Below, one piece after another: positions 34,061-42,655 of a DNA stretch of 64,000 bases. Position numbers and translations under genes: made by a program. The notes beneath the pieces are model-generated. The model was not told the origin of the DNA, did no database searches, and saw nothing but the letters and a program-made list of their open reading frames with translations. Within the stretch, counting starts at the first letter, position 1, and each line of letters opens with the position of its first letter. The stretch is from Falsiroseomonas tokyonensis (lineage in GTDB: Bacteria; Pseudomonadota; Alphaproteobacteria; Acetobacterales; Acetobacteraceae): contig NZ_JAFNJS010000007.1 of NCBI RefSeq assembly GCF_019024325.1, forward strand, positions 124,001 through 188,000, given 5' to 3'.

Positions 34061-35134
34061 TCACTGCGGCGTGGCCGAGGCTGCCCGCAGCGGACCCTGG
34101 GAGACCAGGTTCAGCTCCGGATAGTCCTGCAGCATGGGCGCGCCGTAGAAGGGCCGGTTGGCGCCCTGGTGGCAGGTGGCGCAGTTCACCTTCAGCGCAT
34201 CGCCCGCCGGGCCCAGCCGCGGCATATGCGGGCCTTCCGCCGGCCCACGCGGATGCGCGGCCCAGAGCGGCGTCAGCGGCACGATATAGGCGGTGTTGAT
34301 ATCCCGCACCATGCGGATGCCGTGCCAGGCGGTCAGCCGCGCCGGCGGGCTGCTGGACCAGTTCGCGAAGGACCGGCTATTGTGGCAGAAGGTGCAGTTC
34401 ACGCCGAGGCCTTCGGACATATGCATCATCAGCGCATAGGTCCATTCGGTCTGCTGGATGTTCGCCGTATTGCCATTGGGGTGGGCGGCCGTGCTGATCA
34501 CACGGATCTCGTTGTCCTGCAGCAGGAAGGGCGTGAAGGGCTCGCCGGGCAGCGAGCTGTCATTCGCCACCGGGGCAGGGTGGTTCTGCCCGCGCGGCGC
34601 CTGCAGGCCGTTTTGCGCCAGCACCGTGGAGGCCCAGACCTCCGCCGGCACCGGGCGGCCGCGGTGGCAGGTGTAGCAGGTGACGCCGGTATTGCCGACA
34701 TGCGGCTGCCAGTCCGCGTTGATGTGCCGCGTCATCTGCAGCATGCGGCGGGAGACCACCTTGGTATAGACCTCGTCCGAGGCCATGTTCTCCACGTTGT
34801 GGCAATAAGCGCAGCCCTGCTCGGGTGCGATCCACTCCGTCATCGCCTGCATGATGCGGCCGAACTGCGCGACGCTGAGCTCCCCCAGCACCTGCACGTT
34901 CTCGTAGATCTCCCTTGCCTTCTCGCCTTCGGCATCCGCGGCCTCAGGCGCTTCGGGAATGCGGTTGGCAGCCAGGCGCACCGCCTGGGTCCGCGGATTG
35001 ACCACCTGCTCCATGGCCGTGCCGCGGAAGCCCACCTGCGTGGCGCGGACCGGTGGCCGTTCGAAGGTCATCAGCACGATCACGACGCAAAGAGCTGCGG
35101 CGAAGACCAAGCCAACGCGTGCCGTGAGGCTCAT
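34061..35134 (-). CDS. pufC: Reaction-centre tetraheme cytochrome c subunit
   Basis: A 357-residue periplasmic cytochrome held by one N-terminal hydrophobic segment (about residues 5-24). Four CxxCH heme motifs are visible: CAYCH, CYTCH, CTFCH and CATCH, as in other PufC proteins, with the family segment [12 protein letters not shown] after the anchor. It re-reduces the photo-oxidised special pair. I start at ATG 35134, which overlaps the pufM stop as ATGA; longer upstream frames are antisense noise. It is the last puf gene; no pufX is present. Confidence 0.95.
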   Translation of the reverse strand: MSLTARVGLVFAAALCVVIVLMTFERPPVRATQVGFRGTAMEQVVNPRTQAVRLAANRIPEAPEAADAEGEKAREIYENVQVLGELSVAQFGRIMQAMTEWIAPEQGCAYCHNVENMASDEVYTKVVSRRMLQMTRHINADWQPHVGNTGVTCYTCHRGRPVPAEVWASTVLAQNGLQAPRGQNHPAPVANDSSLPGEPFTPFLLQDNEIRVISTAAHPNGNTANIQQTEWTYALMMHMSEGLGVNCTFCHNSRSFANWSSSPPARLTAWHGIRMVRDINTAYIVPLTPLWAAHPRGPAEGPHMPRLGPAGDALKVNCATCHQGANRPFYGAPMLQDYPELNLVSQGPLRAASATPQ

Positions 35135-36141
35135 CGCGGTGCTCCTTGCAAGGCCGGCGTTGCGGCCAGCGCCGGATCCACGACCGGCTGCCAGATCTGC
35201 GGATAGGCCGGCGCGAAGTGCCGATCGACCGCCCAAAGGTACCAGTTGTCCACCACCGTGCCGGTCAGCAGGATGCCGAGGCCGCCCGTCAGCGGGCAGA
35301 GCACGGCAAACCACCAGGCCCAGCGATGGATGCTCTCGAAGCTGGCGTTGAAGCCCATGCACCAGCGCCAGAACAGCGCACCACGTTCAGCCGCCGTGCC
35401 ACGGTCCAGCACCAGCTCGATCTCACGCTCACCGCCGTAGCGGCCGAGTGCGAGGATGGTCGCGCCATGCATGGCAAAGAGTAACGTCGAGCCATACAGG
35501 AAGACGATCGAGAGGGCGTGGAACGGGTTGTAGAACAGGTTGCCGTAGCGGATGGAAAAGGCCGCGGTCCAGTCGAGGTGCGGGAAGATGCCGAAGGGCA
35601 CCGCCTCGCTCCATGAGCCCATCAGCACGGGGCGGATGAAGCCCAGCACCAGGTACAGCCAGATGGCGGCGGCGAAGGCCCAGGCCACATGCGTGCCCAT
35701 GCCGAGCGCCCTGGCGCGGCGATAGGTACGTGCCCACCACAGCAGGATGGAGACCGTGAGGCAGAAGCCGGCGACGATCCACCATCCGCCTTCACGCATC
35801 GGCGGGATGCGCAGCCCGTATTGCGCGGGCGGCGGCTCCAGCGCCAGCCAGAAGAGCTGGCGGATGAACTGCACCGGATCCCAGTTGACCGAGGCCAGCA
35901 TATTCAGGCCGATGATCTCGAAGGCGATGAGGCCGAAGACCAGCGACAGCACGCCGAGCGTGCCGAGATAGACGGGGCCGACCTGGGCATCGCCGATCTT
36001 GCCGAACAGATGGACGAAGGTGCCGGGCAGCTCGCGTTCGGAATTGCCGGCGAGCAGCTGGGCCGTCCCCATCGGCGTGCCGGGATAGGGCACGGGGCCC
36101 CGGACCTGCACGCGGGTGAAGAGGTTCTGATATTCAGGCAT
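35131..36141 (-). CDS. pufM: Photosynthetic reaction centre M subunit
   Basis: A 336-residue five-helix membrane protein. The histidines that bind the special-pair bacteriochlorophyll and the iron are in [16 protein letters not shown] and [11 protein letters not shown], and a further iron His lies in [13 protein letters not shown]. The TM-C/D region [14 protein letters not shown] is also characteristic. It pairs with L to bind the pigments and quinones. It starts 21 bp after the pufL stop and overlaps pufC by four bases. The roughly 30-residue C-terminal tail is typical of species with a PufC. Confidence 0.97.
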   Translation of the reverse strand: MPEYQNLFTRVQVRGPVPYPGTPMGTAQLLAGNSERELPGTFVHLFGKIGDAQVGPVYLGTLGVLSLVFGLIAFEIIGLNMLASVNWDPVQFIRQLFWLALEPPPAQYGLRIPPMREGGWWIVAGFCLTVSILLWWARTYRRARALGMGTHVAWAFAAAIWLYLVLGFIRPVLMGSWSEAVPFGIFPHLDWTAAFSIRYGNLFYNPFHALSIVFLYGSTLLFAMHGATILALGRYGGEREIELVLDRGTAAERGALFWRWCMGFNASFESIHRWAWWFAVLCPLTGGLGILLTGTVVDNWYLWAVDRHFAPAYPQIWQPVVDPALAATPALQGAPR

Positions 36142-36162
36142 CTGCGTTGTCCCCCTTCCCCG

Positions 36163-36990
36163 TCACTTGTTCCAGATCGGCAGGTTGAGCCACCAGCCCC
36201 ACCATTCCGGCCATCCGCGTGTCCAGAATGGCCCGCTGATGACGATGCAGACTGCGCTCCAGAATCCCGCCGACAGTGCCAGGAAGAGGCCGAGGCGGTG
36301 GATGCCGAGCGTGCCGATCGAATAGCCGATCAGGTCGCGGAAATAGGTGTTCTCATGTTCCGCGGTCTTCACCACCTCGCCCTTGGCGGGGTTCAGCGCG
36401 GAGAGCACCAGGCCGCCGTGCATCGACAGCGCCAGGGTGGTGGTGAAGAAGAAGGTCACCGCCAGCATATGCGCCGGGTTGTAGTGGAAATGCAGGTGCT
36501 GGTAGCCGACGTTCGACACCCAATCGAGGTGGCTGAAGATGCCGTAGGGAAAGCCATGCCCCCAGGCGCCCATCAGCACCGGCCGGATCACCACCAGGGT
36601 GATATAGGCGAAGACCGCAACGCCATAGGCAATGGGGATGTGATAACCCATGCCCAGCTTGCGGGAGATTTCGGCCTGGCGCAGTGCCCAGGACACGAAG
36701 GCGCCGATCGCGCAGACCGTGATGGCCTGCCACAGCCCGCCCTGCGCCATCGGCGCCAGGCGCAGCCCGTAGCTGAGGTCCGGCGGCGCGATGTTGATGA
36801 GCCAGGGATTGAAGGTGCCGCCCATGGCCGCGCCCATCAGGATCAGGCCGACACCGATGAAGGTGAAGAAGGCCGTGGTGACCCCGAAGAAGCCGATCCA
36901 GAACGGACCTATCCAGAAATCGAACAGGTCCCCGCCCACCAGGGTGCCCCCGCGGACGCGATATTTCCGCTCGAAAGTCATTATCGCCAT
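36163..36990 (-). CDS. pufL: Photosynthetic reaction centre L subunit
   Basis: A 275-residue five-helix protein. Pigment and iron histidines are visible in [32 protein letters not shown] and [10 protein letters not shown], and the secondary-quinone region is [13 protein letters not shown]. The start at ATG 36990 has GGGAG nine bases upstream; an internal ATG at 36981 begins the conserved [12 protein letters not shown], so the mature start may be there. The 150-bp gap before it holds strong hairpins. Confidence 0.97.
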   Translation of the reverse strand: MAIMTFERKYRVRGGTLVGGDLFDFWIGPFWIGFFGVTTAFFTFIGVGLILMGAAMGGTFNPWLINIAPPDLSYGLRLAPMAQGGLWQAITVCAIGAFVSWALRQAEISRKLGMGYHIPIAYGVAVFAYITLVVIRPVLMGAWGHGFPYGIFSHLDWVSNVGYQHLHFHYNPAHMLAVTFFFTTTLALSMHGGLVLSALNPAKGEVVKTAEHENTYFRDLIGYSIGTLGIHRLGLFLALSAGFWSAVCIVISGPFWTRGWPEWWGWWLNLPIWNK

Positions 36991-37050
36991 CGCATGACGC
37001 TCCCAAATGGGCGCGACCTGCGCCCGCCTGCCCGTGTTGTCGTCCCGAGC

Positions 37051-37121
37051 AGCGGGCGAGGCCCGCTATCCTTGCCTCGCCCGCTGTTGCGGGGCGACCT
37101 CGCTCCGCTTGCGCGGAGCGA
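37051..37121 (-). promoter_or_regulatory. pufA-pufL intercistronic RNA hairpins
   Basis: Two perfect stems lie in the 150-bp gap after pufA. One is 9 bp, 37113-37121 with 37100-37108, with a GCAA tetraloop on the mRNA strand. The other is 12 bp, 37074-37085 with 37051-37062, with an 11-nt loop. In Rhodobacter, hairpins in this position shield the pufBA segment from 3' decay, so LH1 is made in excess over reaction centre. I infer the same role here. Confidence 0.75.
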
Positions 37122-37140
37122 CACCGGCGTCTGCGCCTTG

Positions 37141-37326
37141 CTAGCGCATGACCCCGACCGGTTGCCCCGGGGTGAAGGTTGCCGGCGTCGCGCACCAGCC
37201 CCAGTGATCGCAGTAGCGGGGCGAGCTGAGCACCACGATGTGCAGCAACCCCGAGACGGCAATCACGCCGACCATCGCCAGGAACAGCGATCGCCGCGGG
37301 TCCACCACCATCCAGATCTTATGCAT
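37141..37326 (-). CDS. pufA: Light-harvesting complex 1 alpha polypeptide
   Basis: A 61-residue single-span antenna protein. The N-terminus MHKIWMVVDPRRSLF is typical of LH1 alpha. The transmembrane helix FLAMVGVIAVSGLLHIVVLSS holds the bacteriochlorophyll-binding histidine, and the C-terminal side has aromatic and cysteine residues (CDHWGWC) in the region that tunes absorption. It lies 36 bp after pufB, and hairpins follow it. Confidence 0.95.
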   Translation of the reverse strand: MHKIWMVVDPRRSLFLAMVGVIAVSGLLHIVVLSSPRYCDHWGWCATPATFTPGQPVGVMR

Positions 37327-37362
37327 TGCCTCTGTCTCCTCTCTGTCGTCGGGACCCGCGCC

Positions 37363-37542
37363 TCAGAAGAAGCGCCAGTCCGGCGGCACGATCTGGTTGC
37401 CGTAAACCAGCGGCCGCCACAGCCACACCAGGATATGCGCGCCCATCGAGGCGAAGACGGAGAAGGCCCAACCCTGGATCAACAGGGAATGGATCTCTCG
37501 CGCCTCGCCTTCGGTCAGGCCGGTCTTTGAACCTTCGGCCAT
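37363..37542 (-). CDS. pufB: Light-harvesting complex 1 beta polypeptide
   Basis: A 59-residue antenna protein: acidic N-terminus (GLTEGEAREIHSLLIQGW), then the helix AFSVFASMGAHILVWLWRPL with the bacteriochlorophyll-ligand histidine, and a short aromatic tail. ATG 37542 has GGAGG eight bases upstream and overlaps, as TGATG, the stop of a small open frame lying between bchZ and pufB. First antenna gene of the puf operon. Confidence 0.95.
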   Translation of the reverse strand: MAEGSKTGLTEGEAREIHSLLIQGWAFSVFASMGAHILVWLWRPLVYGNQIVPPDWRFF

Positions 37543-37685
37543 CAATTCGACCTCCAACTGGCCTTTCGGCCGATACCGCGCTGCTCCCGCGCGGCGGGGA
37601 TGGAACCGGCGGGAAACCGCCGAGGCCGATTCGCAAACCGCTTGCTGCGGCTGGCGAGATCGGAGGTATGCAGGGGTCGCGTCAT
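37542..37685 (-). CDS. Possible 47-residue basic protein in the pufQ position
   Basis: This short frame starts with an ATG that overlaps the bchZ stop as ATGA, has GGAGGG six bases upstream, and ends in a TGA that overlaps the pufB ATG. That is just the spacing of a translated, coupled gene. The product is strongly basic (many Arg and Lys) and has no membrane helix, unlike PufQ of Rhodobacter (about 74 residues, one helix). It could be a degenerate pufQ remnant, a new small protein, or a leader that couples bchZ and pufB translation. The same frame stays open upstream inside bchZ, which weakens the case. Confidence 0.4.
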   Translation of the reverse strand: MTRPLHTSDLASRSKRFANRPRRFPAGSIPAAREQRGIGRKASWRSN

Positions 37686-39142
37686 GCGACGCCCTCCGCA
37701 ACTTGGTGCGCGACCACGTCGCCCAGCTCGCGCTGGACGCGTTCGCGCAGGATGCGCGTCTCGCCGGCCGCGCGGGCGGCGCGTTCCACGGCCTCGCGCA
37801 GGCGCTTGGCGGCGGAGATGCGCAGCAGGAAGGGCTCGGCCTCGACATGCGCATCGAGCAGGGCGACGGCATCGTCCTCCCAGGTCTCGGCGGCACGCGC
37901 GGGCGTCGGCTCGACGCGGTCGAGATCGGTGCCGAGCGGAATCATGTGGAACAGCGCATCGAACAGCGCGTTGCAGTATTCCTGCACGATGTAGGTCGCG
38001 CCGGCATAGCCCATGAAGGGCGTGCCGGTGGCGCGGCGGATGATGGCGCCGGGGAAACTGGCCGGGATGTACATCGCACGGGACTTCAGCTCCGCCGCAT
38101 ACATCCGTTCGTTGAAGCTGCCGAAGAGCACGAGGGGCGGCGACTTCTTCATCGCCTCGCGCACCGCCGCATTGTCCGGCTTCTCGCCGGCCTTGCGGCT
38201 GAAGGCGAAGGCGCAGGGCACGCCCATCTCTTCGCCCAGGAAGCGTTGCAGCCCACGCGCGTAAGTGTCGGTCGCGACGACCGCGAAGCTGGCACTGGCA
38301 AAGAAATCCTGGGTGACGCTGCGCCACAAATCCCAGATCGGCTTGATGGTGGTGTGCTTCTCACGCTCGATGAAGGGCTCGGGGTCGAGGCCGGTCATCT
38401 CGCCGAGCTTGCGGAGGAAGTTGGTGGTGGCGAACAGGCCCATCGGCGCACGCAGCCAGGGACGCTCCAGCTCCTCGCAGAGCTTCTGGCCGAATTCGCG
38501 ATACATGCAGACGTTGACATCCGCATCCGGCAGCTTGGCGATGTCCTCGACATGGCTGCCGAGGGGGAACACCAGATTCACCTCGCAGCCGATGCCTTCC
38601 ACCAGGCGCCGGATCTCGGCCAGGTCGGACGGCATGTTGAAGGTGCCGTAGATCGGGCCAATGATGTTGACGCGCGGCGTAGTGCCGAGCTTCGGGTTGC
38701 GCGCGCGCATCTTGCGGCCGCGAGCGCCGAATTCGGTCCAGAGCCACATGATGGCGCGGTCGGCGGCCTGCCACTGGTCCTCGTCGATGGTTCGGCAGAT
38801 GAAGCGCTGCAGGTTGCTGCCCTGCGGCGTCACGCCGCCGCCGATCATTTCGGCGATGGAGCCGGTGACGACGACAGCCGGCAATTCCTTGTCCTGCGTG
38901 CCGGCGGCGCGGCGCATGGAATCCTCGGTGCCGTTCTTGGACAGGCTGTCCTCGTCCAGACCCGTAACCACCACCGGCAATTCATGCGGCGGCAGCGCAT
39001 CCGTGTAGTGCAGCACGGCTGTGACGGGCAGGTTCTCGCAGCCCACCGGACCGTCGATCACCACGCGCAATCCGCGCACGGCGGAGAAGGCGTAGATCGC
39101 ACCCCAATAGCCACCAGCCCGGTCGTGATCGAGGACAAGCAT
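37682..39142 (-). CDS. bchZ: Chlorophyllide a reductase subunit Z
   Basis: A 486-residue NifK-like subunit of the nitrogenase-like reductase that reduces ring B of chlorophyllide a. The start [31 protein letters not shown] with a cluster cysteine, and [16 protein letters not shown] are typical of BchZ. With BchY it holds the catalytic site, fed by BchX. It starts 3 bp after the bchY stop. Confidence 0.95.
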   Translation of the reverse strand: MLVLDHDRAGGYWGAIYAFSAVRGLRVVIDGPVGCENLPVTAVLHYTDALPPHELPVVVTGLDEDSLSKNGTEDSMRRAAGTQDKELPAVVVTGSIAEMIGGGVTPQGSNLQRFICRTIDEDQWQAADRAIMWLWTEFGARGRKMRARNPKLGTTPRVNIIGPIYGTFNMPSDLAEIRRLVEGIGCEVNLVFPLGSHVEDIAKLPDADVNVCMYREFGQKLCEELERPWLRAPMGLFATTNFLRKLGEMTGLDPEPFIEREKHTTIKPIWDLWRSVTQDFFASASFAVVATDTYARGLQRFLGEEMGVPCAFAFSRKAGEKPDNAAVREAMKKSPPLVLFGSFNERMYAAELKSRAMYIPASFPGAIIRRATGTPFMGYAGATYIVQEYCNALFDALFHMIPLGTDLDRVEPTPARAAETWEDDAVALLDAHVEAEPFLLRISAAKRLREAVERAARAAGETRILRERVQRELGDVVAHQVAEGVA

Positions 39143-39145
39143 GCG

Positions 39146-40627
39146 TCAGGTCCCCACCGATTCTTCGGCTTTCGCCTTGGCCGCCTGGATCTTGCGCTGA
39201 CGCTCCCGGAAGCCCGGCGGGTCCACCGGCTTATCGCGGAACCCGTAGCCCGCACCATCCGGCGTGCCGACGCCCTCGAAGAAGCTGACCATGCGGCTGA
39301 ACCGCTCGCGCCCCTTGGTCTGCGCCGCGACGATGCTGGCCATGGAACCGGCGCCGGCGGCGCCGAACAGCGGCCGCGCGGAGACCATATTGGTGAAGTA
39401 GAGTGCGGGGATGCCGAGCTCCTTGGCCTTCTGCACCAGTGGCGTGGTGCCCAGCGCCAGGTCCGGCTTCACCTCCCGCATCGCGGCCATGTCCTGCTCC
39501 AGGCTGGCGCGGTACTGCACATGAGTGCCGCGCGCCTCCAGCCATTCGCGGTCGGCGTCGGACCATTCGGTGCGCGGGCAGGCGGTGCCGACATAGGGCA
39601 CTTCTGCGCCGGCCTCGACCATCAGCCGCGCCACCAGCAGTTCGGAACCCTCGTAGCCGGAGACGGTGATGCGTGCGCTGATCGGCGCCGCGGCCAGCGC
39701 GGCCTTGATGGCCGGCAGGGCCCGCGCCTTGGCGGCATCGAGCTGCGCCGCGGTGCTGCCGGTGGCGCGCGCGATGGCATCGAGCCAGGCCGCCGTTCCG
39801 TCATGCCCCACGGGGCCGGAGCCGACGACGGGTCGCCCGGCGGCGCGAAATTCACGGATGCTGGCAGTGTAGAAGGGATGCACGGCGGCAACGACTTCGC
39901 AATCCAGCGCGGCATAGAGGTCGCGCCATTCGCGCGCCGGCGTCTGCGGCGCGACGGTCAGGCCCATCGGCGCGATCATGGCGCCGACGCCCATCGGGTC
40001 CGCCGGGAACAGCTCTCCGATGAGCGCGACGGTGCGCTCGCCATCGACCATCTGCCGCGGCCGCGCCACGGGGCCGGCTTCGGCCTCGCCGCGGGCATAG
40101 CGCAGCATGGCGCCGGCCAGCACGTCCTTGGCCTCTGCATGCGTGGGCACACCGAAACCCGGCACATCGATACCGATGATGCGCACGCCGTTGATCTGCT
40201 TCGGCAGCAGGTCGAGCGGGACGCCGGAGGCAGTCGGCACGCAGAGATTGATGATGACGACGGCGTCGTAGTCCTCGGGCTTCGCCGTCTCCGTCACCGC
40301 ATCCCGGATATCCTCGAAGAGCTTTCCGGTGACCAGCGTCTCGGAGTTGAAGGGCACATAGCCCACCGTGCGCCGTGCGCCATAGAAATGGCTGGTGAAG
40401 GTCAGGCCATAGACGCAGCAGGCGCTGCCCGACAGGATCGTGGCGGTGCGCCGCATGCGCAGGCCGACGCGCAAGGATCCGAAGGCCGGGCACATGCTCT
40501 GCGGCTGGTCATGCGGCCCGCGCGGGTAGTTCTTGGTCAGTTCGTCCATCACCAGGGACTTGCCGGCGGCGCGCGCGGCCGCCTCCAAAGTCTCACGGCC
40601 TCCGTGGCAGCCGGCGGTCTCGGTCAT
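39146..40627 (-). CDS. bchY: Chlorophyllide a reductase subunit Y
   Basis: A 493-residue NifD-like subunit of chlorophyllide a reductase. Cysteines around MCPAFGSLRVGLRM, SGSACCVYGLTF and INLCVPTASGVP are placed as in BchY, where they bind the shared Fe-S cluster with BchZ. The C-terminal part is lysine-rich (KIQAAKAKAEES). It follows bchX by 3 bp in the crtEF-bchCXYZ-puf run. Confidence 0.95.
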   Translation of the reverse strand: MTETAGCHGGRETLEAAARAAGKSLVMDELTKNYPRGPHDQPQSMCPAFGSLRVGLRMRRTATILSGSACCVYGLTFTSHFYGARRTVGYVPFNSETLVTGKLFEDIRDAVTETAKPEDYDAVVIINLCVPTASGVPLDLLPKQINGVRIIGIDVPGFGVPTHAEAKDVLAGAMLRYARGEAEAGPVARPRQMVDGERTVALIGELFPADPMGVGAMIAPMGLTVAPQTPAREWRDLYAALDCEVVAAVHPFYTASIREFRAAGRPVVGSGPVGHDGTAAWLDAIARATGSTAAQLDAAKARALPAIKAALAAAPISARITVSGYEGSELLVARLMVEAGAEVPYVGTACPRTEWSDADREWLEARGTHVQYRASLEQDMAAMREVKPDLALGTTPLVQKAKELGIPALYFTNMVSARPLFGAAGAGSMASIVAAQTKGRERFSRMVSFFEGVGTPDGAGYGFRDKPVDPPGFRERQRKIQAAKAKAEESVGT

Positions 40628-40630
40628 GGC

Positions 40631-41650
40631 TCAGGCGCCCTCATAGACGACTTCGAGGGACGGCTTGTTCAGCACCTCGGCGCCGCACATGTCCTCCATC
40701 GTCGCCGGATCCAGCACCACGCCGCGGCCAACCGCATCGCCCTTGAACAGGTTCAGCAGATTCTCATGCGTCAGCGGGTAGGGACGCATCGGCGGGGCGC
40801 CGGCGACCTGCAAAGCGAGCTCCTCGAAGACGCTGGCCCATTGGCCGCCGGGCACGCCGACGATCTCGTAATTCGCCGACTTGCGGCGGATGTCGTCATC
40901 GGCCGGGATCGCGGCCAGCACCGGAATGCCGACCTCCTTCGCGAAGGCCGCAGCCTCCCCCGTACCGTCATCCTTGTTGATGACCATTCCGGCCACGCCG
41001 ACATTGCCGCCGAGCTTCTTGAAGTACTCGACCGCGCTGCAGACGTTGTTCGCCACATAGAGCGACTGCAGGTCGTTGGAGCCGACCACGATCACCTTCT
41101 GGCACATGTCGCGTGCGATCGGCAGGCCGAAGCCGCCGCAGACCACGTCGCCCAGGAAGTCGAGCAGGACGTAGTCGAAATCCCACTGGTGGAAGCCGAG
41201 CTTCTCCAGCAGTTCGAAGCCGTGGATGATGCCGCGCCCACCGCAGCCGCGGCCGACTTCCGGCCCGCCGAGTTCCATGGCGAAGACGCCGTCGCGCTTG
41301 AAGCAGACGTCGCCGATCTTCACCGCCTCACCGGCCGCCTTCTTCTTGGAGGAGGTCTCGATGATCGTCGGCACGGACCGGCCGCCGAACAGCAGGCTGG
41401 TGGTGTCGGACTTCGGATCGCAGCCGATCAGCAGCACGCGCTTGCCCTGCTGCGCCATCATGTAGGACAGGTTCGCCAGGGTGAAGGACTTGCCGATGCC
41501 GCCCTTGCCGTAGATGGCGATGATCTGCGTTTCCTTCTTCACCGGCCCCGAGGCGACGGCATCCGGCTCCTGCGCCGCTTCCTCGCGCAGCGCATCCGCC
41601 ATGCTCTGCTGCGCCGTGGTCGCCGCGGGCGATGCCGTATGTGCGTTCAT
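40631..41650 (-). CDS. bchX: Chlorophyllide a reductase iron protein subunit X
   Basis: A 339-residue NifH-like ATPase. The P-loop is YGKGGIGKS (about residues 47-55), followed by IGCDPKSDTT. The cysteines that bind the bridging 4Fe-4S cluster are in GRGCGGRG and [10 protein letters not shown]. It passes electrons to BchYZ with ATP use. I take ATG 41650 (overlapping the bchC stop as ATGA, GGAG nine bases upstream); ATG 41656 is two codons earlier. The roughly 40-residue N-terminal extension before the ATPase is usual for BchX compared with BchL. Confidence 0.95.
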   Translation of the reverse strand: MNAHTASPAATTAQQSMADALREEAAQEPDAVASGPVKKETQIIAIYGKGGIGKSFTLANLSYMMAQQGKRVLLIGCDPKSDTTSLLFGGRSVPTIIETSSKKKAAGEAVKIGDVCFKRDGVFAMELGGPEVGRGCGGRGIIHGFELLEKLGFHQWDFDYVLLDFLGDVVCGGFGLPIARDMCQKVIVVGSNDLQSLYVANNVCSAVEYFKKLGGNVGVAGMVINKDDGTGEAAAFAKEVGIPVLAAIPADDDIRRKSANYEIVGVPGGQWASVFEELALQVAGAPPMRPYPLTHENLLNLFKGDAVGRGVVLDPATMEDMCGAEVLNKPSLEVVYEGA

Positions 41651-42576
41651 GAGCATGCTCTCCAATCGAGGATCATCTTGAGGCACGCGGGATCGTCGAA
41701 GGCGGTGCGGTAGGCGTCCTGCGCGGCGGTGGCCTTGCTGCGATGGGTGATGAGCCCGTCGAGCGACAGCCGCCCCGCATCCAGCAGCGCGCGCACCGCC
41801 ACCAGGTCCGGCTCCCGCCATTCCGCCGTGACGCGGAAGCGCGCCTCCCGCATGAAGGCCGGCGGGAAGGAGAAGCTGAGCGGCGCGCTGTAGAAGCCGG
41901 CCAGCACGATCTCCCCGCCCGGCGCCAGGCGCTGCACGAGGCTGTCCAGCAGCGTGCTGTCCCCGCTGACATCGCAGATGCTGCGGTAGTCGCGGCGAGC
42001 ATCTTCCTCCGGCACCGTCACGCGATAGCCTGCGGCGCCCTCGGCGCGCGCCGGATTGGTCTCCCACACCGTGGGCGTGCCGCCGGCGGCCACCACCAGG
42101 CGCGCGACCAGCCGGCCGAGTACGCCATGGCCGATGATGAGCTCCGGCAGTTCCTGCGCGATGGCGTGCTGCGCCGTGGCGGCCAGCGCCATCAGCACGC
42201 CGGCCTCGCCCAGCGATTCGTCGATCGGCACGGCCCGCGTGCCCGGCAGCACCAGCCGCGCTGCGGCGCCGCCGAAAAGGCCGCGCACCGCGCCGAAGCA
42301 CTTGGCGCCGGGCACGAAGACCCGCTCGCCCACGCGGCGCTGGGAAGACGGGCCGGCGGAGGCCACGCGGCCCACGGATTCGTAGCCAGGCACCAGCGGA
42401 TAGCCCATGCCCGGGAAGGGCGGCATGCGGCCGGACCAGAGCAGGCGCTCCGTCCCCGTGCTGATGCCGCTCCACTCGACCTCCACCACGATGTCCTCCT
42501 CGCCCGGGGGCGTGAGGTCGAGGCGGCTCAGAACGAGTCGTTCCGGCGCTTCCAGCAAGACTGCCACGGTATCCAC
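41647..42576 (-). CDS. bchC: 3-hydroxyethyl bacteriochlorophyllide a dehydrogenase
   Basis: A 309-residue zinc-less medium-chain dehydrogenase-like enzyme that oxidises the C-3 hydroxyethyl to acetyl. Seen: VEWSGISTGTERLLWSG, MGYPLVPGYESVG and IIGHGVLGRLVARL (nucleotide loop), typical of BchC. I choose GTG 42576 (AGGGAG upstream) because the protein similarity starts there and the longer frame would run through the promoter with its two PpsR palindromes. It opens the bchCXYZ-puf part of the run. Confidence 0.92.
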   Translation of the reverse strand: MDTVAVLLEAPERLVLSRLDLTPPGEEDIVVEVEWSGISTGTERLLWSGRMPPFPGMGYPLVPGYESVGRVASAGPSSQRRVGERVFVPGAKCFGAVRGLFGGAAARLVLPGTRAVPIDESLGEAGVLMALAATAQHAIAQELPELIIGHGVLGRLVARLVVAAGGTPTVWETNPARAEGAAGYRVTVPEEDARRDYRSICDVSGDSTLLDSLVQRLAPGGEIVLAGFYSAPLSFSFPPAFMREARFRVTAEWREPDLVAVRALLDAGRLSLDGLITHRSKATAAQDAYRTAFDDPACLKMILDWRACS

Positions 42577-42603
42577 CTGGACGGCCGCTCCCTTGTAGTT
42601 GTC

Positions 42604-42647
42604 TGTCAGCCTATCCTGACAGCGGAACATGTCAAGATAAACTGACA
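42604..42647 (-). promoter_or_regulatory. bchC promoter with tandem PpsR/CrtJ palindromes
   Basis: Two exact TGT-N12-ACA sites lie at 42604-42621 and 42630-42647, with 8 bp between them. That is the spacing of the cooperative CrtJ pair at the Rhodobacter capsulatus bchC promoter. On the minus strand a -35-like TTGACA (complement of 42630-42635) overlaps one site. A -10-like TAGGCT (complement of 42608-42613, 16-bp spacer) overlaps the other. Binding would block RNA polymerase. No ppsR gene is in the window. Confidence 0.85.
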
Positions 42648-42655
42648 CCAAAGCG

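Noticed and set aside
34020-34061. pufX after pufM or pufC.
   Set aside because: No small single-helix frame is found; pufC follows pufM directly, as is normal in species without PufX.
37543-37681. A regular pufQ gene between bchZ and pufB.
   Set aside because: No frame with a transmembrane helix of the PufQ kind exists here; only the short basic frame reported separately.
37703-41713. A 1336-codon plus-strand open frame opposite bchZ, bchY and bchX.
   Set aside because: It is antisense to three certain genes, has low-complexity His/Arg/Gly-rich content and no domain; it results from high GC at third codon positions.
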